Source: Pseudomonas syringae (GTDB lineage Bacteria > Pseudomonadota > Gammaproteobacteria > Pseudomonadales > Pseudomonadaceae). From it: DNA of 64,000 bases. The notes under the pieces are model-generated. The model saw only the letters and a program-made list of their open reading frames with translations. It had not been told where the DNA came from and ran no database searches. Below, piece after piece: positions 16,647 to 25,445 of the stretch. Positions within the stretch are counted from its first letter, which is position 1. Each line of letters opens with the position of its first letter. The stretch is taken from NCBI RefSeq assembly GCF_021605415.1, contig NZ_WKEQ01000001.1, forward strand, positions 1-64,000, read 5' to 3'. Both the position numbers and the translations under genes were made by a program.

Positions 16647-18275
16647 ATGCACCGCAGGAATCTGCTCAAAGCGTCCATGGCCATTGCGGCTTACACCGGT
16701 CTCTCAGCCACCGGTCTGCTCACGGCCCAGGCCTGGGCCGCCAAAGGTGGCGCGGCTGATGGCGAAGCCGAGCCCTTCGATTTCGATGCGCTCAAGCGTC
16801 AGGCCAAGCAATTGGCCGGCACGGCGTACCAGGACACCAAACAGGTGCTGCCACCGACGCTCGCGACCATGACGCCGCAAAATTTCAACGCGATCCGCTA
16901 CGACGCCAATCATTCGCTGTGGAAGGAACTCAAGGGCCAATTGGACGTGCAGTTTTTCCACGTCGGCATGGGTTTCCGCCAACCGGTGCGTATGTACAGC
17001 GTCGACGCCAAGACGCGCATGGCCCGCGAGGTGCATTTCCGTCCGCCGCTGTTCAATTACGAGAACACGTCGGTCGACACTCAACAGCTAAAGGGTGACT
17101 TGGGCTTCGCCGGCTTCAAGCTGTTCAAGGCGCCGGAACTCGATCGCCATGACGTGGTGTCGTTCCTTGGCGCGAGCTACTTCCGCGCGGTGGATGCGTC
17201 TGGCCAATATGGCTTGTCGGCGCGCGGCCTGGCCATCGACACCTACGCCAAGAAGCGCGAAGAATTTCCTGATTTCACCAAGTTCTGGTTCGAGACGCCG
17301 AATCAGAACGCCACGCGCTTCGTGGTCTATGCCCTGCTCGATTCGCCGAGCGCGACGGGCGCGTATCGTTTTGACATCGATTGCCAGGCCGAGCGTGTGG
17401 TGATGGACATCGACGCCCACATCAACGCGCGCACTGCCATTGAACAACTGGGCGTCGCGCCGATGACCAGCATGTTCAGTTGCGGCACCCACGAACGGCG
17501 CATGTGCGACACCATCCATCCACAGATCCACGACTCTGATCGTCTGGCGATGTGGCGCGGCAACGGCGAGTGGATCTGCCGCCCGCTGAACAACCCGGCC
17601 ACGCTGCAATTCAACGCGTTCACCGACAAGGATCCGAAAGGGTTTGGCCTGGTGCAGACCGATCATGAGTTTGCCAACTACCAGGACACGGTCGACTGGT
17701 ACAGCAAGCGCCCGAGCCTGTGGGTGGAACCTACAACTGCGTGGGGCGAAGGCTCTATCGACCTGCTGGAAATTCCTACAACCGGCGAAACCCTCGACAA
17801 CATCGTGGCGTTCTGGACGCCGAAAAAACCGGTGGCTGCCGGGGACTCGCTGAACTTCGGTTACAAACTTTACTGGAGCGCGCTGCCGCCGGTGAGTACG
17901 CCACTGGCACGGGTGCAGGCCACGCGTTCGGGCATGGGCGGTTTCACCGAAGGCTGGGCGCCGGGTGAACATTATCCTGAAGTCTGGGCACGGCGTTTTG
18001 CCGTGGACTTCACCGGCGGCGGTCTGGATCGCTTGCCGCAAGGTACCGGCATTGAGCCGGTAGTGACGTGCTCGAATGGCGAGGTCAAGGATTTCAGCGT
18101 TCTGGTGCTGGACGACATCAAGGGTTATCGGATCCTGTTCGACTGGTATCCGACCAGTGACAGCGTAGAGCCTGTCGAGCTGCGGCTATTCATCCGTACC
18201 AATGAGCGCACGTTGAGTGAAACCTGGTTGTACCAGTATTTCCCGCCAGCGCCGGAAAAGCGCAAGTACACCTGA
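16647..18275 (+). CDS. opgD: Glucan biosynthesis protein D (OpgD/MdoD)
   Basis: 542 residues from the ATG at 16647. The start is [18 protein letters not shown], a twin-arginine signal (RRNLLK) followed by a hydrophobic segment and LTAQAWA cleavage region. The mature protein has the MdoG/OpgD fold, an N-terminal beta-sandwich with motifs such as [14 protein letters not shown] and GASYFRAV, and a C-terminal immunoglobulin-like domain. E. coli OpgD is 551 residues. It acts in the periplasm on osmoregulated periplasmic glucans and controls their backbone structure. The frame stays open upstream to 16605, but the Tat motif fixes the start. Confidence 0.95.
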   Translation: MHRRNLLKASMAIAAYTGLSATGLLTAQAWAAKGGAADGEAEPFDFDALKRQAKQLAGTAYQDTKQVLPPTLATMTPQNFNAIRYDANHSLWKELKGQLDVQFFHVGMGFRQPVRMYSVDAKTRMAREVHFRPPLFNYENTSVDTQQLKGDLGFAGFKLFKAPELDRHDVVSFLGASYFRAVDASGQYGLSARGLAIDTYAKKREEFPDFTKFWFETPNQNATRFVVYALLDSPSATGAYRFDIDCQAERVVMDIDAHINARTAIEQLGVAPMTSMFSCGTHERRMCDTIHPQIHDSDRLAMWRGNGEWICRPLNNPATLQFNAFTDKDPKGFGLVQTDHEFANYQDTVDWYSKRPSLWVEPTTAWGEGSIDLLEIPTTGETLDNIVAFWTPKKPVAAGDSLNFGYKLYWSALPPVSTPLARVQATRSGMGGFTEGWAPGEHYPEVWARRFAVDFTGGGLDRLPQGTGIEPVVTCSNGEVKDFSVLVLDDIKGYRILFDWYPTSDSVEPVELRLFIRTNERTLSETWLYQYFPPAPEKRKYT

Positions 18276-18348
18276 TCGAGGTTGTTGTTTGGGCGGGCCT
18301 CTTCGCGGGCAGCACAACCGACAAACAATCCCCAGGCAAAACAAAAAA

Positions 18349-18380
18349 CCCCGACCATCACTGGCCGGGGCTTTTTTTTT
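18349..18380 (+). terminator. Intrinsic terminator after opgD
   Basis: CCCCGACCA, loop TCAC, TGGCCGGGG, then a run of nine T. The A-run on the other side (AAAAAA at 18343-18348) lets it also stop transcripts from the leftward gene. Confidence 0.9.
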
Positions 18381-18391
18381 CAACAGTTCAC

Positions 18392-19498
18392 TCAATCGCG
18401 CAAATCAGACTCATGAATCGGCTGATCCCGGTGCGTTGCACGCTGATATTGCGCCGGCCACACCGCTTTGCGCCCGCCCAGGTCATCGTCGGCATGCAGC
18501 GGCCAGTACGGATCGCGCAGCAGTTCGCGGGCGAGGAAGATGATGTCGGCCTGACAGGTTCGTAAAATGTGCTCGGCCTGCGCCGGTTCGGTAATCATTC
18601 CCACAGTGCCGGTGGCAATGCCTGACTCTTTGCGAACACGTTCGGCAAATCGCGTCTGGTAGCCGGGGCCAACCGGAATTTCGGCATTTGCCGCCGTGCC
18701 GCCCGACGACACGTCGATCAGATCGACACCGAGGTTTTTCAAGCGTCGCGCCAGTTCCACGGTTTCATCAGGGTTCCAGCCGTCCTCGACCCAATCCGTA
18801 GCCGAGACTCGCACAAACACCGGCAATTCCTCCGGCCATGTGGCACGAATCGCTTCGGTCACTTGCAGCACCAGCCGAATACGGTTTTCGAACGAACCAC
18901 CGTACTGATCGCGGCGCTGGTTGCTCAGTGGAGACAGAAACTGATGCAACAGATAACCGTGCGCCGCATGCACTTCGACAACTTTGAATCCGGCGGTCAA
19001 CGCACGCTTGGCAGAGGCGACGAAGGCCTGGATGACGTCGCTTATTTGCCCTTCATCGAGCTGCTCGGGTCGGGTGTGCTGCGGATCAAAGGCAATCGGT
19101 GACGGCCCGACCGGCACCCAGCCGCCCTCCTCCGGTTTGACGCTGCCATGCTTGCCCAGCCACGGACGATAGGTGCTGGCCTTGCGCCCTGCGTGAGCCA
19201 GTTGAATGCCGGCCACCGCGCCTTGAGCCGCGATGAACCGGGTGATGCGCTGCAACGGCTCGATCTGCTCGTCGTTCCACAAGCCGAGGTCTTCGGCGGT
19301 AATGCGCCCGTCGGCCGTGACCGCCGTGGCTTCGGTGAATATCAGGCCGGCACCGCCAATTGCGCGGCTGCCGAGGTGCACCAGGTGCCAGTCATTGGCC
19401 AGGCCATCGACGCTGGAGTACTGGCACATCGGCGATACGGCGATGCGGTTGGGCAAAATCAATTGGCGAAGGGAAAAGGGTTCAAGCAGCAGACTCAT
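18392..19498 (-). CDS. Old yellow enzyme family NADH:flavin oxidoreductase (YqjM-like)
   Basis: A 368-residue single-domain FMN TIM barrel. MSLLLEPFSLRQLILPNRIAVSPMCQYSS carries the N-terminal family motif. IQLAHAGRKAS at about 98-108 and VEVHAAHGYLLHQFLSPLSNQR at about 174-195 hold the substrate-binding histidines, and the C-terminal phosphate-binding loop region ends IIFLARELLRDPYWP. The short length and Cys in SPMCQYSS fit the thermophilic-like or YqjM class of ene-reductases. It should reduce activated C=C bonds or nitro/xenobiotic substrates with NAD(P)H. It is monocistronic; the physiological substrate is unknown. Confidence 0.9.
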   Translation of the reverse strand: MSLLLEPFSLRQLILPNRIAVSPMCQYSSVDGLANDWHLVHLGSRAIGGAGLIFTEATAVTADGRITAEDLGLWNDEQIEPLQRITRFIAAQGAVAGIQLAHAGRKASTYRPWLGKHGSVKPEEGGWVPVGPSPIAFDPQHTRPEQLDEGQISDVIQAFVASAKRALTAGFKVVEVHAAHGYLLHQFLSPLSNQRRDQYGGSFENRIRLVLQVTEAIRATWPEELPVFVRVSATDWVEDGWNPDETVELARRLKNLGVDLIDVSSGGTAANAEIPVGPGYQTRFAERVRKESGIATGTVGMITEPAQAEHILRTCQADIIFLARELLRDPYWPLHADDDLGGRKAVWPAQYQRATHRDQPIHESDLRD

Positions 19499-19673
19499 GG
19501 GGCACCTCTCAATCAGTGGTCAGGCTCCAGGGTTCTGTTTGAAAAGTCGACGAGTGACAGGAAAAAGGTGCAACACCCGCCCCCGCGGGCAAAAAATTCG
19601 ACAAGACGTCACAAGGCCAATCAAGCAGTGCTTAGAGCCTAGTCGACAACCGGGGATCACGGGGGGTTCCTGA

Positions 19674-19753
19674 AAAGATCGCAGCCTGCGGCAGCTCCTG
19701 CACTGGAATGCGATTTCCTGAAGGAGCTGCCGCAGGCTGCGATTTTTTGATCT
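19674..19753. repeat. GATCGCAGCCTGCGGCAGCTCC-type palindrome; also recJ terminator candidate
   Basis: AAAGATCGCAGCCTGCGGCAG is inverted at 19721-19753 as CTGCCGCAGGCTGCGATTTTTTGATCTT. The arms are over 22 bases. It ends at the recJ stop codon and can form the recJ 3' hairpin. The same family recurs at 31990, 44237 and as halves elsewhere. Confidence 0.85.
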
Positions 19754-21463
19754 TCAACGCGGTTCGATGTGGGCAATCATCAATTGCACGGTTTCATTGC
19801 CACGAAACTCGTTCAAATCAAGTTTGTAGGCCAGTTCGACCCATTTGATCGTCGGGTTCGGCCAGATATCACGATCAATACCAAAAGCAATGCCATCGAG
19901 CTTCACTGAACCACACTCGCTTTTCAGCACCACTTTCAGGTGCCGCTCGCCCACGACCCGCTGCTCGACCAACTGAAACACGCCATGAAACAACGGTTCA
20001 GGAAAGTGCTGGCCCCAGGGACCGGCATGGCGCAAGGCGCGGGCGAGTTCGAGGTGGAACTCCTCGACGGCCAATGTACCGTCCGACAGCAATCGGCCAG
20101 TCAGGTCGTCTTCGCGAAGTTGCCTACGCACTTCAGCGTCAAAAGCCTCGGCGAACAACGGAAAATGCTCCTGACGCAACGTCAGGCCCGCCGCCATCGC
20201 GTGACCACCGTACTTGGCGATCAGCTCCGGATGCTGCGCCGCCACGACACTCAAGGCGTCACGAATATGGAAACCCTGTACCGAACGCCCCGAGCCCTTG
20301 AGCAAACCATCACCAGCATCGGCGAACGCAATGGTCGGGCGGAAATAGCGTTCTTTCATACGCGACGCGAGGATGCCGATGACGCCCTGGTGCCATTCCG
20401 GATCAAACAGGCACAGGCCGAACGGCATCGATTCCACCGGCAAATCCTTGAGCTGGGCCAGCGCCTCGCGCTGCATGCCCTGTTCGATGGATTTGCGATC
20501 CTGGTTCATGCCGTCCAGTTGCGCGGCCATTTCCCGGGCCAACGCTGCGTCGCCGGTCAGCAGGCATTCGATACCCAGACTCATGTCGTCCAGACGCCCC
20601 GCCGCGTTGAGGCGCGGGCCGACGATGAAGCCGAGGTCGGTGGAGGTGATGCGCGAAGCATCACGTTTGGCGACTTCGAGAATCGCCTTGATCCCCGGCC
20701 GTGCCCGACCGGCGCGGATACGCTCCAGGCCTTGGTGCACTAGAATCCGGTTGTTGGCATCCAGCGGCACCACGTCGGCAACACTGCCCAGCGCCACCAA
20801 ATCGAGCAATTCACCGATGTTCGGTTGCGGCTTGTTTTCGTACCAGCCGAGGCTGCGCAAACGCGCGCGCAACGCCATCAGCACATAAAAAATCACCCCG
20901 ACCCCGGCCAATGCCTTGCTCGGAAATTCGCAGCCAGGCTGGTTCGGATTGACCAGCGCATCGGCTTGCGGCAGTTCTTCGCCGGGCAAGTGGTGGTCGG
21001 TGATCAGCACCTTAAGCCCGGCGCGTTTCGCCGCCGCTACACCGTCAACGCTGGAAATGCCGTTGTCGACGGTGACCAGCAGATGCGGTTCGCGGGTCAG
21101 CGCGACTTCGACGATTTCCGGGGTCAGGCCGTAGCCGTATTCGAAGCGGTTCGGCACCAGATAGTCGACGTGTGCGGCGCCCAGCAGGCGCAAACCGAGC
21201 ATGCCGACCGTGCTGGCGGTCGCGCCGTCCGCATCGAAATCGCCGACGATCAAGATGCGCTGACGCTGCTCCAGTGCAGTCACCAGCAGATCCACCGCCG
21301 CGTCGATGCCCTTGAGCTGCTGGAACGGAATCAGCCGCGCCAGACTCTTGTCCAGCTCTGCCTCGGACTTCACACCCCGCGCCGCATACAAGCGGGTCAA
21401 CAGCGGTGGCAGGTCACCGAGAAATGGCAGGGTGGCGGGCAACTGACGAGGTTCAATACGCAT
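19754..21463 (-). CDS. recJ: Single-stranded-DNA-specific exonuclease RecJ
   Basis: 569 residues from the ATG at 21463 (MRIEPRQLPATLPFLGDLPP); the open frame runs further up but without similarity. The DHH domain shows ILIVGDFDADGATAS (motif I), LLVTVDNGISS, the DHH motif LITDHHLPGEELP and ALGSVADVVPL. The DHHA1 domain follows near 395-500 (GKYGGHAMAAGLTL-type, here AKYGGHAMAAGL), then a C-terminal OB-fold. E. coli RecJ is 577 residues. It is a 5'-3' ssDNA exonuclease of the RecF recombination and mismatch-repair pathways. It lies between an OYE gene and yaeQ. Confidence 0.96.
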   Translation of the reverse strand: MRIEPRQLPATLPFLGDLPPLLTRLYAARGVKSEAELDKSLARLIPFQQLKGIDAAVDLLVTALEQRQRILIVGDFDADGATASTVGMLGLRLLGAAHVDYLVPNRFEYGYGLTPEIVEVALTREPHLLVTVDNGISSVDGVAAAKRAGLKVLITDHHLPGEELPQADALVNPNQPGCEFPSKALAGVGVIFYVLMALRARLRSLGWYENKPQPNIGELLDLVALGSVADVVPLDANNRILVHQGLERIRAGRARPGIKAILEVAKRDASRITSTDLGFIVGPRLNAAGRLDDMSLGIECLLTGDAALAREMAAQLDGMNQDRKSIEQGMQREALAQLKDLPVESMPFGLCLFDPEWHQGVIGILASRMKERYFRPTIAFADAGDGLLKGSGRSVQGFHIRDALSVVAAQHPELIAKYGGHAMAAGLTLRQEHFPLFAEAFDAEVRRQLREDDLTGRLLSDGTLAVEEFHLELARALRHAGPWGQHFPEPLFHGVFQLVEQRVVGERHLKVVLKSECGSVKLDGIAFGIDRDIWPNPTIKWVELAYKLDLNEFRGNETVQLMIAHIEPR

Positions 21464-21516
21464 GGGCTGACAGCTAATTCTCTTGGATATGTGGGACTTT
21501 TCCGGGGAGGCGCTGA

Positions 21517-22059
21517 TTAGCCGCGCTCGCCCTGCAACCATTGCAACTGGACTTCGTGCTGGCCACGGTCGTCGGTGACGAAAACCGTGCCTTCGCTGAT
21601 CATCACGTCCCACTTGATAACGCGGGGCATGTCTTTGGCCAGGGTTTCCAGCACTTCCTGAGGCACGGCAGCGATATTGACGTTTTTCAGGTTCTTGATC
21701 GCCGGGATCACCTTGGTTTCCCAGACACGCAGGCTGCCGTACGCCAGCAGACTGGTGCGCTCGGTGCGACGCGAGCACCAGGTCAGACGGTCGGCGTCGG
21801 GCTGTCCGACTTCAATCCAGTGCAAAACGCGATCATCCAGGCTTTTTTCCCACAGCGCAGGTTCATCCACGTCCGACAGACCACGGCCAAACGACAGCTG
21901 CTCGTTGTACCAGAGCGCGTAGGCCAACAGTCGCACGGTCATGCGCTCTTCGGTTTCCGAAGGGTGACGGGCGATGGTCTGCTTCACGCTCTCATAGACG
22001 CTGCGGTCGAGGTCGGTGAGGTTCAGTTCAAACTTGTACGTGGTGGACGGCTGGGCCAT
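21517..22059 (-). CDS. yaeQ: YaeQ family protein
   Basis: 180 residues from the ATG at 22059 (MAQPSTTYKFELNLTDLDR), the usual YaeQ length. The fold is PD-(D/E)XK-nuclease-like, with typical ERMTVRLLAYALWYNEQLSFGRGLSDVDEPALW and LDDRVLHWIEVGQPDADRL. The family is conserved in gammaproteobacteria and the E. coli protein was described as able to replace RfaH activity by multicopy suppression, an effect whose mechanism is doubtful. It sits 50 bases upstream of recJ in the same direction. Confidence 0.93.
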   Translation of the reverse strand: MAQPSTTYKFELNLTDLDRSVYESVKQTIARHPSETEERMTVRLLAYALWYNEQLSFGRGLSDVDEPALWEKSLDDRVLHWIEVGQPDADRLTWCSRRTERTSLLAYGSLRVWETKVIPAIKNLKNVNIAAVPQEVLETLAKDMPRVIKWDVMISEGTVFVTDDRGQHEVQLQWLQGERG

Positions 22060-22205
22060 GAACGGGCTTCTTGATACGGAGAAAGTCGGCAAGTCTAACC
22101 GATGCGGTAGGCAATCCACGAATTGATGGCGATCAAGCTTGAGCGTCTGACAGTCGGCTATGTTAAAACCCTGTATCCGTTCAACCATGTCCTACAGGAT
22201 TCTGC

Positions 22206-23405
22206 ATGCCGTTCGCCAACAAACCGCTCTCAGGTCTGAAAGTCATTGAATTGGGCACGCTGATTGCCGGCCCGTTCGCCTCGCGCATTTGCGGCGAGTT
22301 TGGCGCCGAGGTGATCAAGATCGAATCCCCGGACGGCGGCGATCCACTGCGCAAGTGGCGCAAGTTATACGAAGGTACTTCGCTGTGGTGGTTTGTTCAG
22401 GCGCGCAATAAAAAGTCGCTGACCCTGAACCTGAAGCACCCCGATGGCCTGGCGATCCTGAAGAAACTCCTCAGTGAAGCCGACATCCTCATTGAAAACT
22501 TCCGCCCCGGGGTGCTTGAAAAGCTCGGCCTGAGCTGGGAAACCCTGCATGCACTGAATCCGAAACTGGTCATGGTGCGCCTGTCCGGTTTCGGCCAGAC
22601 CGGGCCGATGAAGGATCAACCGGGGTTCGGTGCTGTCGGCGAGTCCATGGGCGGTCTGCGTTACATCACCGGTTTCGAGGATCGGCCGCCGGTTCGCACC
22701 GGGATTTCCATCGGCGACTCGATTGCCGCTCTGTGGGGCGTGATCGGTGCGCTGATGGCGTTGCGTCACCGTGAAGTCAACGGCGGCCTCGGCCAAGTGG
22801 TCGACGTGGCGTTGTACGAGGCCATTTTCGCGATGATGGAAAGCATGGTGCCGGAATTCGACGTGTTCGGTTTCATCCGCGAACGTACCGGCAACATCAT
22901 GCCCGGCATTACGCCGTCGTCGATCCACACCAGTGCCGACGGCAAACATGTGCAGATCGGCGCCAACGGTGATGCGATCTTCAAGCGCTTCATGTTGATC
23001 ATCGGCCGCGAAGACCTGGCGCATGATCCGGCCCTGGCCAGCAATGACGGCCGCGACAACCGCCGCGACGAGTTATATGGCGTGATTGATCGCTGGGTGA
23101 ATTCGCAGCCGCTGCAAACGGTGCTCGACCTGCTGAATCAGGCCGACGTACCGGTCAGCCGCATCTTCAGCGCCGAGGACATGTTCAGCGATCCACAATA
23201 TCTGGCACGGGAGATGTTCCTCCATGCCAGGCTGCCCGACGGCAAGCCATTCAAGATGCCGGGGATCGTGCCGAAACTCTCAGAGACACCGGGCACTTCC
23301 GAATGGGTCGGGCCGACGCTCGGTGAACATAATGCGCAGGTACTTCACGATCTTGGCTACGACAAGAGACAGATCGCACGGCTGCGTGAAGACGGAGCCA
23401 TTTAA
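22206..23405 (+). CDS. CaiB/BaiF (class III) CoA-transferase
   Basis: A 399-residue protein with MPFANKPLSGLKVIELGTLIAGPFASRICGEFGAEVIKIE at the N-terminus and FGQTGPMKDQPGFGAVGESMGGL in the middle, both class III hallmarks. The catalytic Asp is expected in the GQVVDVALYEA region (about 198-208). It moves CoA between dicarboxylate or acyl donors and acceptors through an Asp-acyl intermediate, and closest named relatives are succinate-hydroxymethylglutarate-type transferases. The true substrate is unknown. It is divergent from yaeQ and its end overlaps the next gene. Confidence 0.9.
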   Translation: MPFANKPLSGLKVIELGTLIAGPFASRICGEFGAEVIKIESPDGGDPLRKWRKLYEGTSLWWFVQARNKKSLTLNLKHPDGLAILKKLLSEADILIENFRPGVLEKLGLSWETLHALNPKLVMVRLSGFGQTGPMKDQPGFGAVGESMGGLRYITGFEDRPPVRTGISIGDSIAALWGVIGALMALRHREVNGGLGQVVDVALYEAIFAMMESMVPEFDVFGFIRERTGNIMPGITPSSIHTSADGKHVQIGANGDAIFKRFMLIIGREDLAHDPALASNDGRDNRRDELYGVIDRWVNSQPLQTVLDLLNQADVPVSRIFSAEDMFSDPQYLAREMFLHARLPDGKPFKMPGIVPKLSETPGTSEWVGPTLGEHNAQVLHDLGYDKRQIARLREDGAI

Positions 23406-24297
23406 GCTGAGGCGCCGGCAAATCAGCGTCGCCAGCCACGTATGGCGAGTGTTCAGTGTGCTTTTCCTGCTGGCGCTGCCCACTTGGGCGCAGGCGAAGC
23501 CGACGCTCATATGGCTGTTGCGCGACCTGCCACCGCTGACGATCTTCGAAGGGCCGAAAAAGGGCCAGGGCGTGATCGACCAACTGCTGCCGCAACTGAT
23601 CGCCGGCATGCCCCAGTACGAACACATACTGATGCGGGTCAACCGTGCCCGCGGCACTCAAATGCTGCGTGAGCAGCCGTTTGCCTGCGACCCTTCGCTG
23701 ATCTGGAACAAGGAGCGGGCGCAGTGGCTGTCGTTTTCCATTCCAGCGTTCCGTGCGGTCAGCAACGGCCTGGTCGTGCGTCAGCAGGATCGTCAGGTGC
23801 TTGAGCCGTTCATGGTCAACGGCGAAGTCGACCTCACGGCATTTCTGGCGGACGGCAAAAGCAAGGTCGGCGTGGTCGCCGAGCGCAGCTATGGGGAATT
23901 TCTCGACACTTTGTTGCGTGAAGCCCCGACAGGCTCCTTGCTGCCGCATTACGGCAACGATGCCTTGAGCAGTTTGCTGTCGATGCAGCGGCTCGGGCGA
24001 TTGCAGGTGGTGTTGGGTTATTGGCCGGAAATCGATTATCAGGCACGGCAAGCGCAGATTGCCGAGGACGAACTGGTGTTGTTGCAGGTAAAAGGCACCG
24101 GCAAATACCTTTCAGGCCACATCGGTTGTTCCGGCACGGCCTTGGGCCGTCAGGCGATCAAGGAGATCAACCAGTTGCTGCGCACCCTGCCACATGACTC
24201 TCTGAACCAGCGCTACGCCGATTGGCTTGAGCCCGGGCGCCGCGAGGACTATCTGCAACAGGCGCGAATTTTCTTCGAGCAACAGGCCGCTCATTGA
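23386..24297 (+). CDS. TIGR02285-type periplasmic binding-protein-like protein
   Basis: 303 residues if started at the GTG 23386, which overlaps the CoA-transferase stop by 20 bases; a GTG at 23449 is the other plausible start. A signal peptide follows (KLRRRQ then VFSVLFLLALPTWAQA). The mature part resembles SBP_bac_3-like proteins of the TIGR02285 family (PTLIWLLRDLPPLTIFEGPKKGQGV, IPAFRAVSNGLVVR, YADWLEPGRREDYLQ). Family function is unestablished. There are no transport genes alongside, so it may be a sensor-like or orphan binding protein. The reading frame upstream to 23224 inside the CoA-transferase gene is not needed. Confidence 0.75.
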   Translation: MKTEPFKLRRRQISVASHVWRVFSVLFLLALPTWAQAKPTLIWLLRDLPPLTIFEGPKKGQGVIDQLLPQLIAGMPQYEHILMRVNRARGTQMLREQPFACDPSLIWNKERAQWLSFSIPAFRAVSNGLVVRQQDRQVLEPFMVNGEVDLTAFLADGKSKVGVVAERSYGEFLDTLLREAPTGSLLPHYGNDALSSLLSMQRLGRLQVVLGYWPEIDYQARQAQIAEDELVLLQVKGTGKYLSGHIGCSGTALGRQAIKEINQLLRTLPHDSLNQRYADWLEPGRREDYLQQARIFFEQQAAH

Positions 24298-24316
24298 CAC
24301 ATTGCGGACAAAAAGA

Positions 24317-24348
24317 AACCCCGAGAAGTGGGGAGACGACTCGGGGTT
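24317..24348 (-). terminator. Intrinsic terminator for the leftward DUF3509 gene
   Basis: AACCCCGAG (24317-24325) and CTCGGGGTT (24340-24348) form a 9-bp stem. On the minus strand it is followed by TTCTTTTTG, so it fits the gene at 24476-24757. It may also stop the rightward gene ending at 24297. Confidence 0.75.
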
Positions 24349-24475
24349 AAACGTGGCCTGTAATTAGAGGCCCGTAGCAGCAAGCGACAAGCACCGGAGC
24401 ACAATGCTTGATCCTGCTGTTACGTGGTCTGACCGACACGGCTGCAGGAAGGTTCCCACAGAAAACGTTTCAAAT

Positions 24476-24757
24476 TCACAGCGCCGGGCGCTTGTCCTGG
24501 GCCGCATTGCGCAATGCCGCGATCACGCAGGGTTCCAGCCGTCCTTCAGCAATCAGCACGTCGCGATGCAAGCCATCGACGACATCGGTCAGCAAGCGCT
24601 TGTCGCTCAACTGCGTCTGATTGAATTCGCGTTCCACAACAATGGCGCCGCTACCGTTCTTCAAGGTCACCAGGCATTCGCCATGGGCACCGCAAGGGGT
24701 CAACGTCACCTGATACGGGCTTAGAGCCTCACCGAGCAATAGACTGATACTTTCCAT
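24476..24757 (-). CDS. DUF3509 protein
   Basis: 93 residues from the ATG at 24757 (MESISLLLGEALSPYQVTLTP); GGAG lies about ten bases before it, better than the GTG at 24769. The pattern PYQVTLTP...CLVTLKNGSGAIVVER...RLLTDVVDGLHRDVLIAEGRLEP matches DUF3509, small Pseudomonas proteins of unknown function, some noted as stress-responsive. It is monocistronic. Confidence 0.88.
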   Translation of the reverse strand: MESISLLLGEALSPYQVTLTPCGAHGECLVTLKNGSGAIVVEREFNQTQLSDKRLLTDVVDGLHRDVLIAEGRLEPCVIAALRNAAQDKRPAL

Positions 24758-24920
24758 CTCGATCTCCACTCATTAGTCCGAAAACATAGTGCCTGGGGCG
24801 TGTTCACAGTAAATGACCACCGGCCCGAGAAGAAAGTTCTGCAAACCCTGACGCTTTACGCAAGGTGTTACCGGTCTTTCAGAGCATGGACGAAGAAGAT
24901 GACAGAAAAATAACCGCTGC

Positions 24921-25328
24921 CTACACGCCGGTCGCTTGCCTCGTCGTTTGCAGAAAACGATCCAGCAAGTCCCTCATCAACACCGCCGAAACGGGTGTAT
25001 GCAGCTTGCCCAGCAGTTCCAGCTCGCTGTCCTCCAGCAAGCCGTTCAGGTCGCGGAGCAGGCTCGGCGCCACAGTGCCGAGCAAAATCAGCGCCCGAGC
25101 GTCCTGATGCGCCGTCAGATGACGGATCAACGCCATTCCCTCGCCACCCTTGAGTTGCGGATCACAGATCGCTATATCGACCGTGCCCCGCCGCCCCAGC
25201 GATGTCAGTGCCGATGGAAGGGACGGTGCGGTCAGTACGTCGTAGATGCCGATGGCATTGAGCATCTGGTGCAACGCCATCAACTGGAACGGGTTGTGTT
25301 CTAGGATCAGGACTTTAAGTGAGCGCAT
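24921..25328 (-). CDS. Degenerate stand-alone receiver domain, RocR-like without EAL
   Basis: 135 residues from the ATG at 25328 (MRSLKVLILEHNPFQLMAL). The sequence follows the receiver of Pseudomonas RocR-type regulators: VLILEHNPFQ for VLVLEDEPFQ, and VDIAICDPQLKGGEGMALIRH with the phospho-acceptor Asp56. One acidic-pocket residue is His11, and the Lys normally before the conserved Pro appears as Thr111 (LHTPVS). No EAL or HTH output domain follows. The truncated sensor gene lies about 115 bases upstream on the same strand. It may be non-phosphorylatable or a remnant of a longer protein. Confidence 0.7.
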   Translation of the reverse strand: MRSLKVLILEHNPFQLMALHQMLNAIGIYDVLTAPSLPSALTSLGRRGTVDIAICDPQLKGGEGMALIRHLTAHQDARALILLGTVAPSLLRDLNGLLEDSELELLGKLHTPVSAVLMRDLLDRFLQTTRQATGV

Positions 25329-25445
25329 GAGCGACCTCTGGCACGGAAATCGCGGACTCTCACCGCAGTTGCCGTTCACTCTAGGGCAGGCTTCCTTAGG
25401 CTCCCATCGGAAAAGGACACGTTTCGCATAGGACATTTCCGAACT

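Noticed and set aside
21464..21778. N-terminal extension of recJ
   Set aside because: The open frame continues upstream, but RecJ family similarity begins at MRIEPRQL (21463), and the extra codons overlap the yaeQ 3' end.
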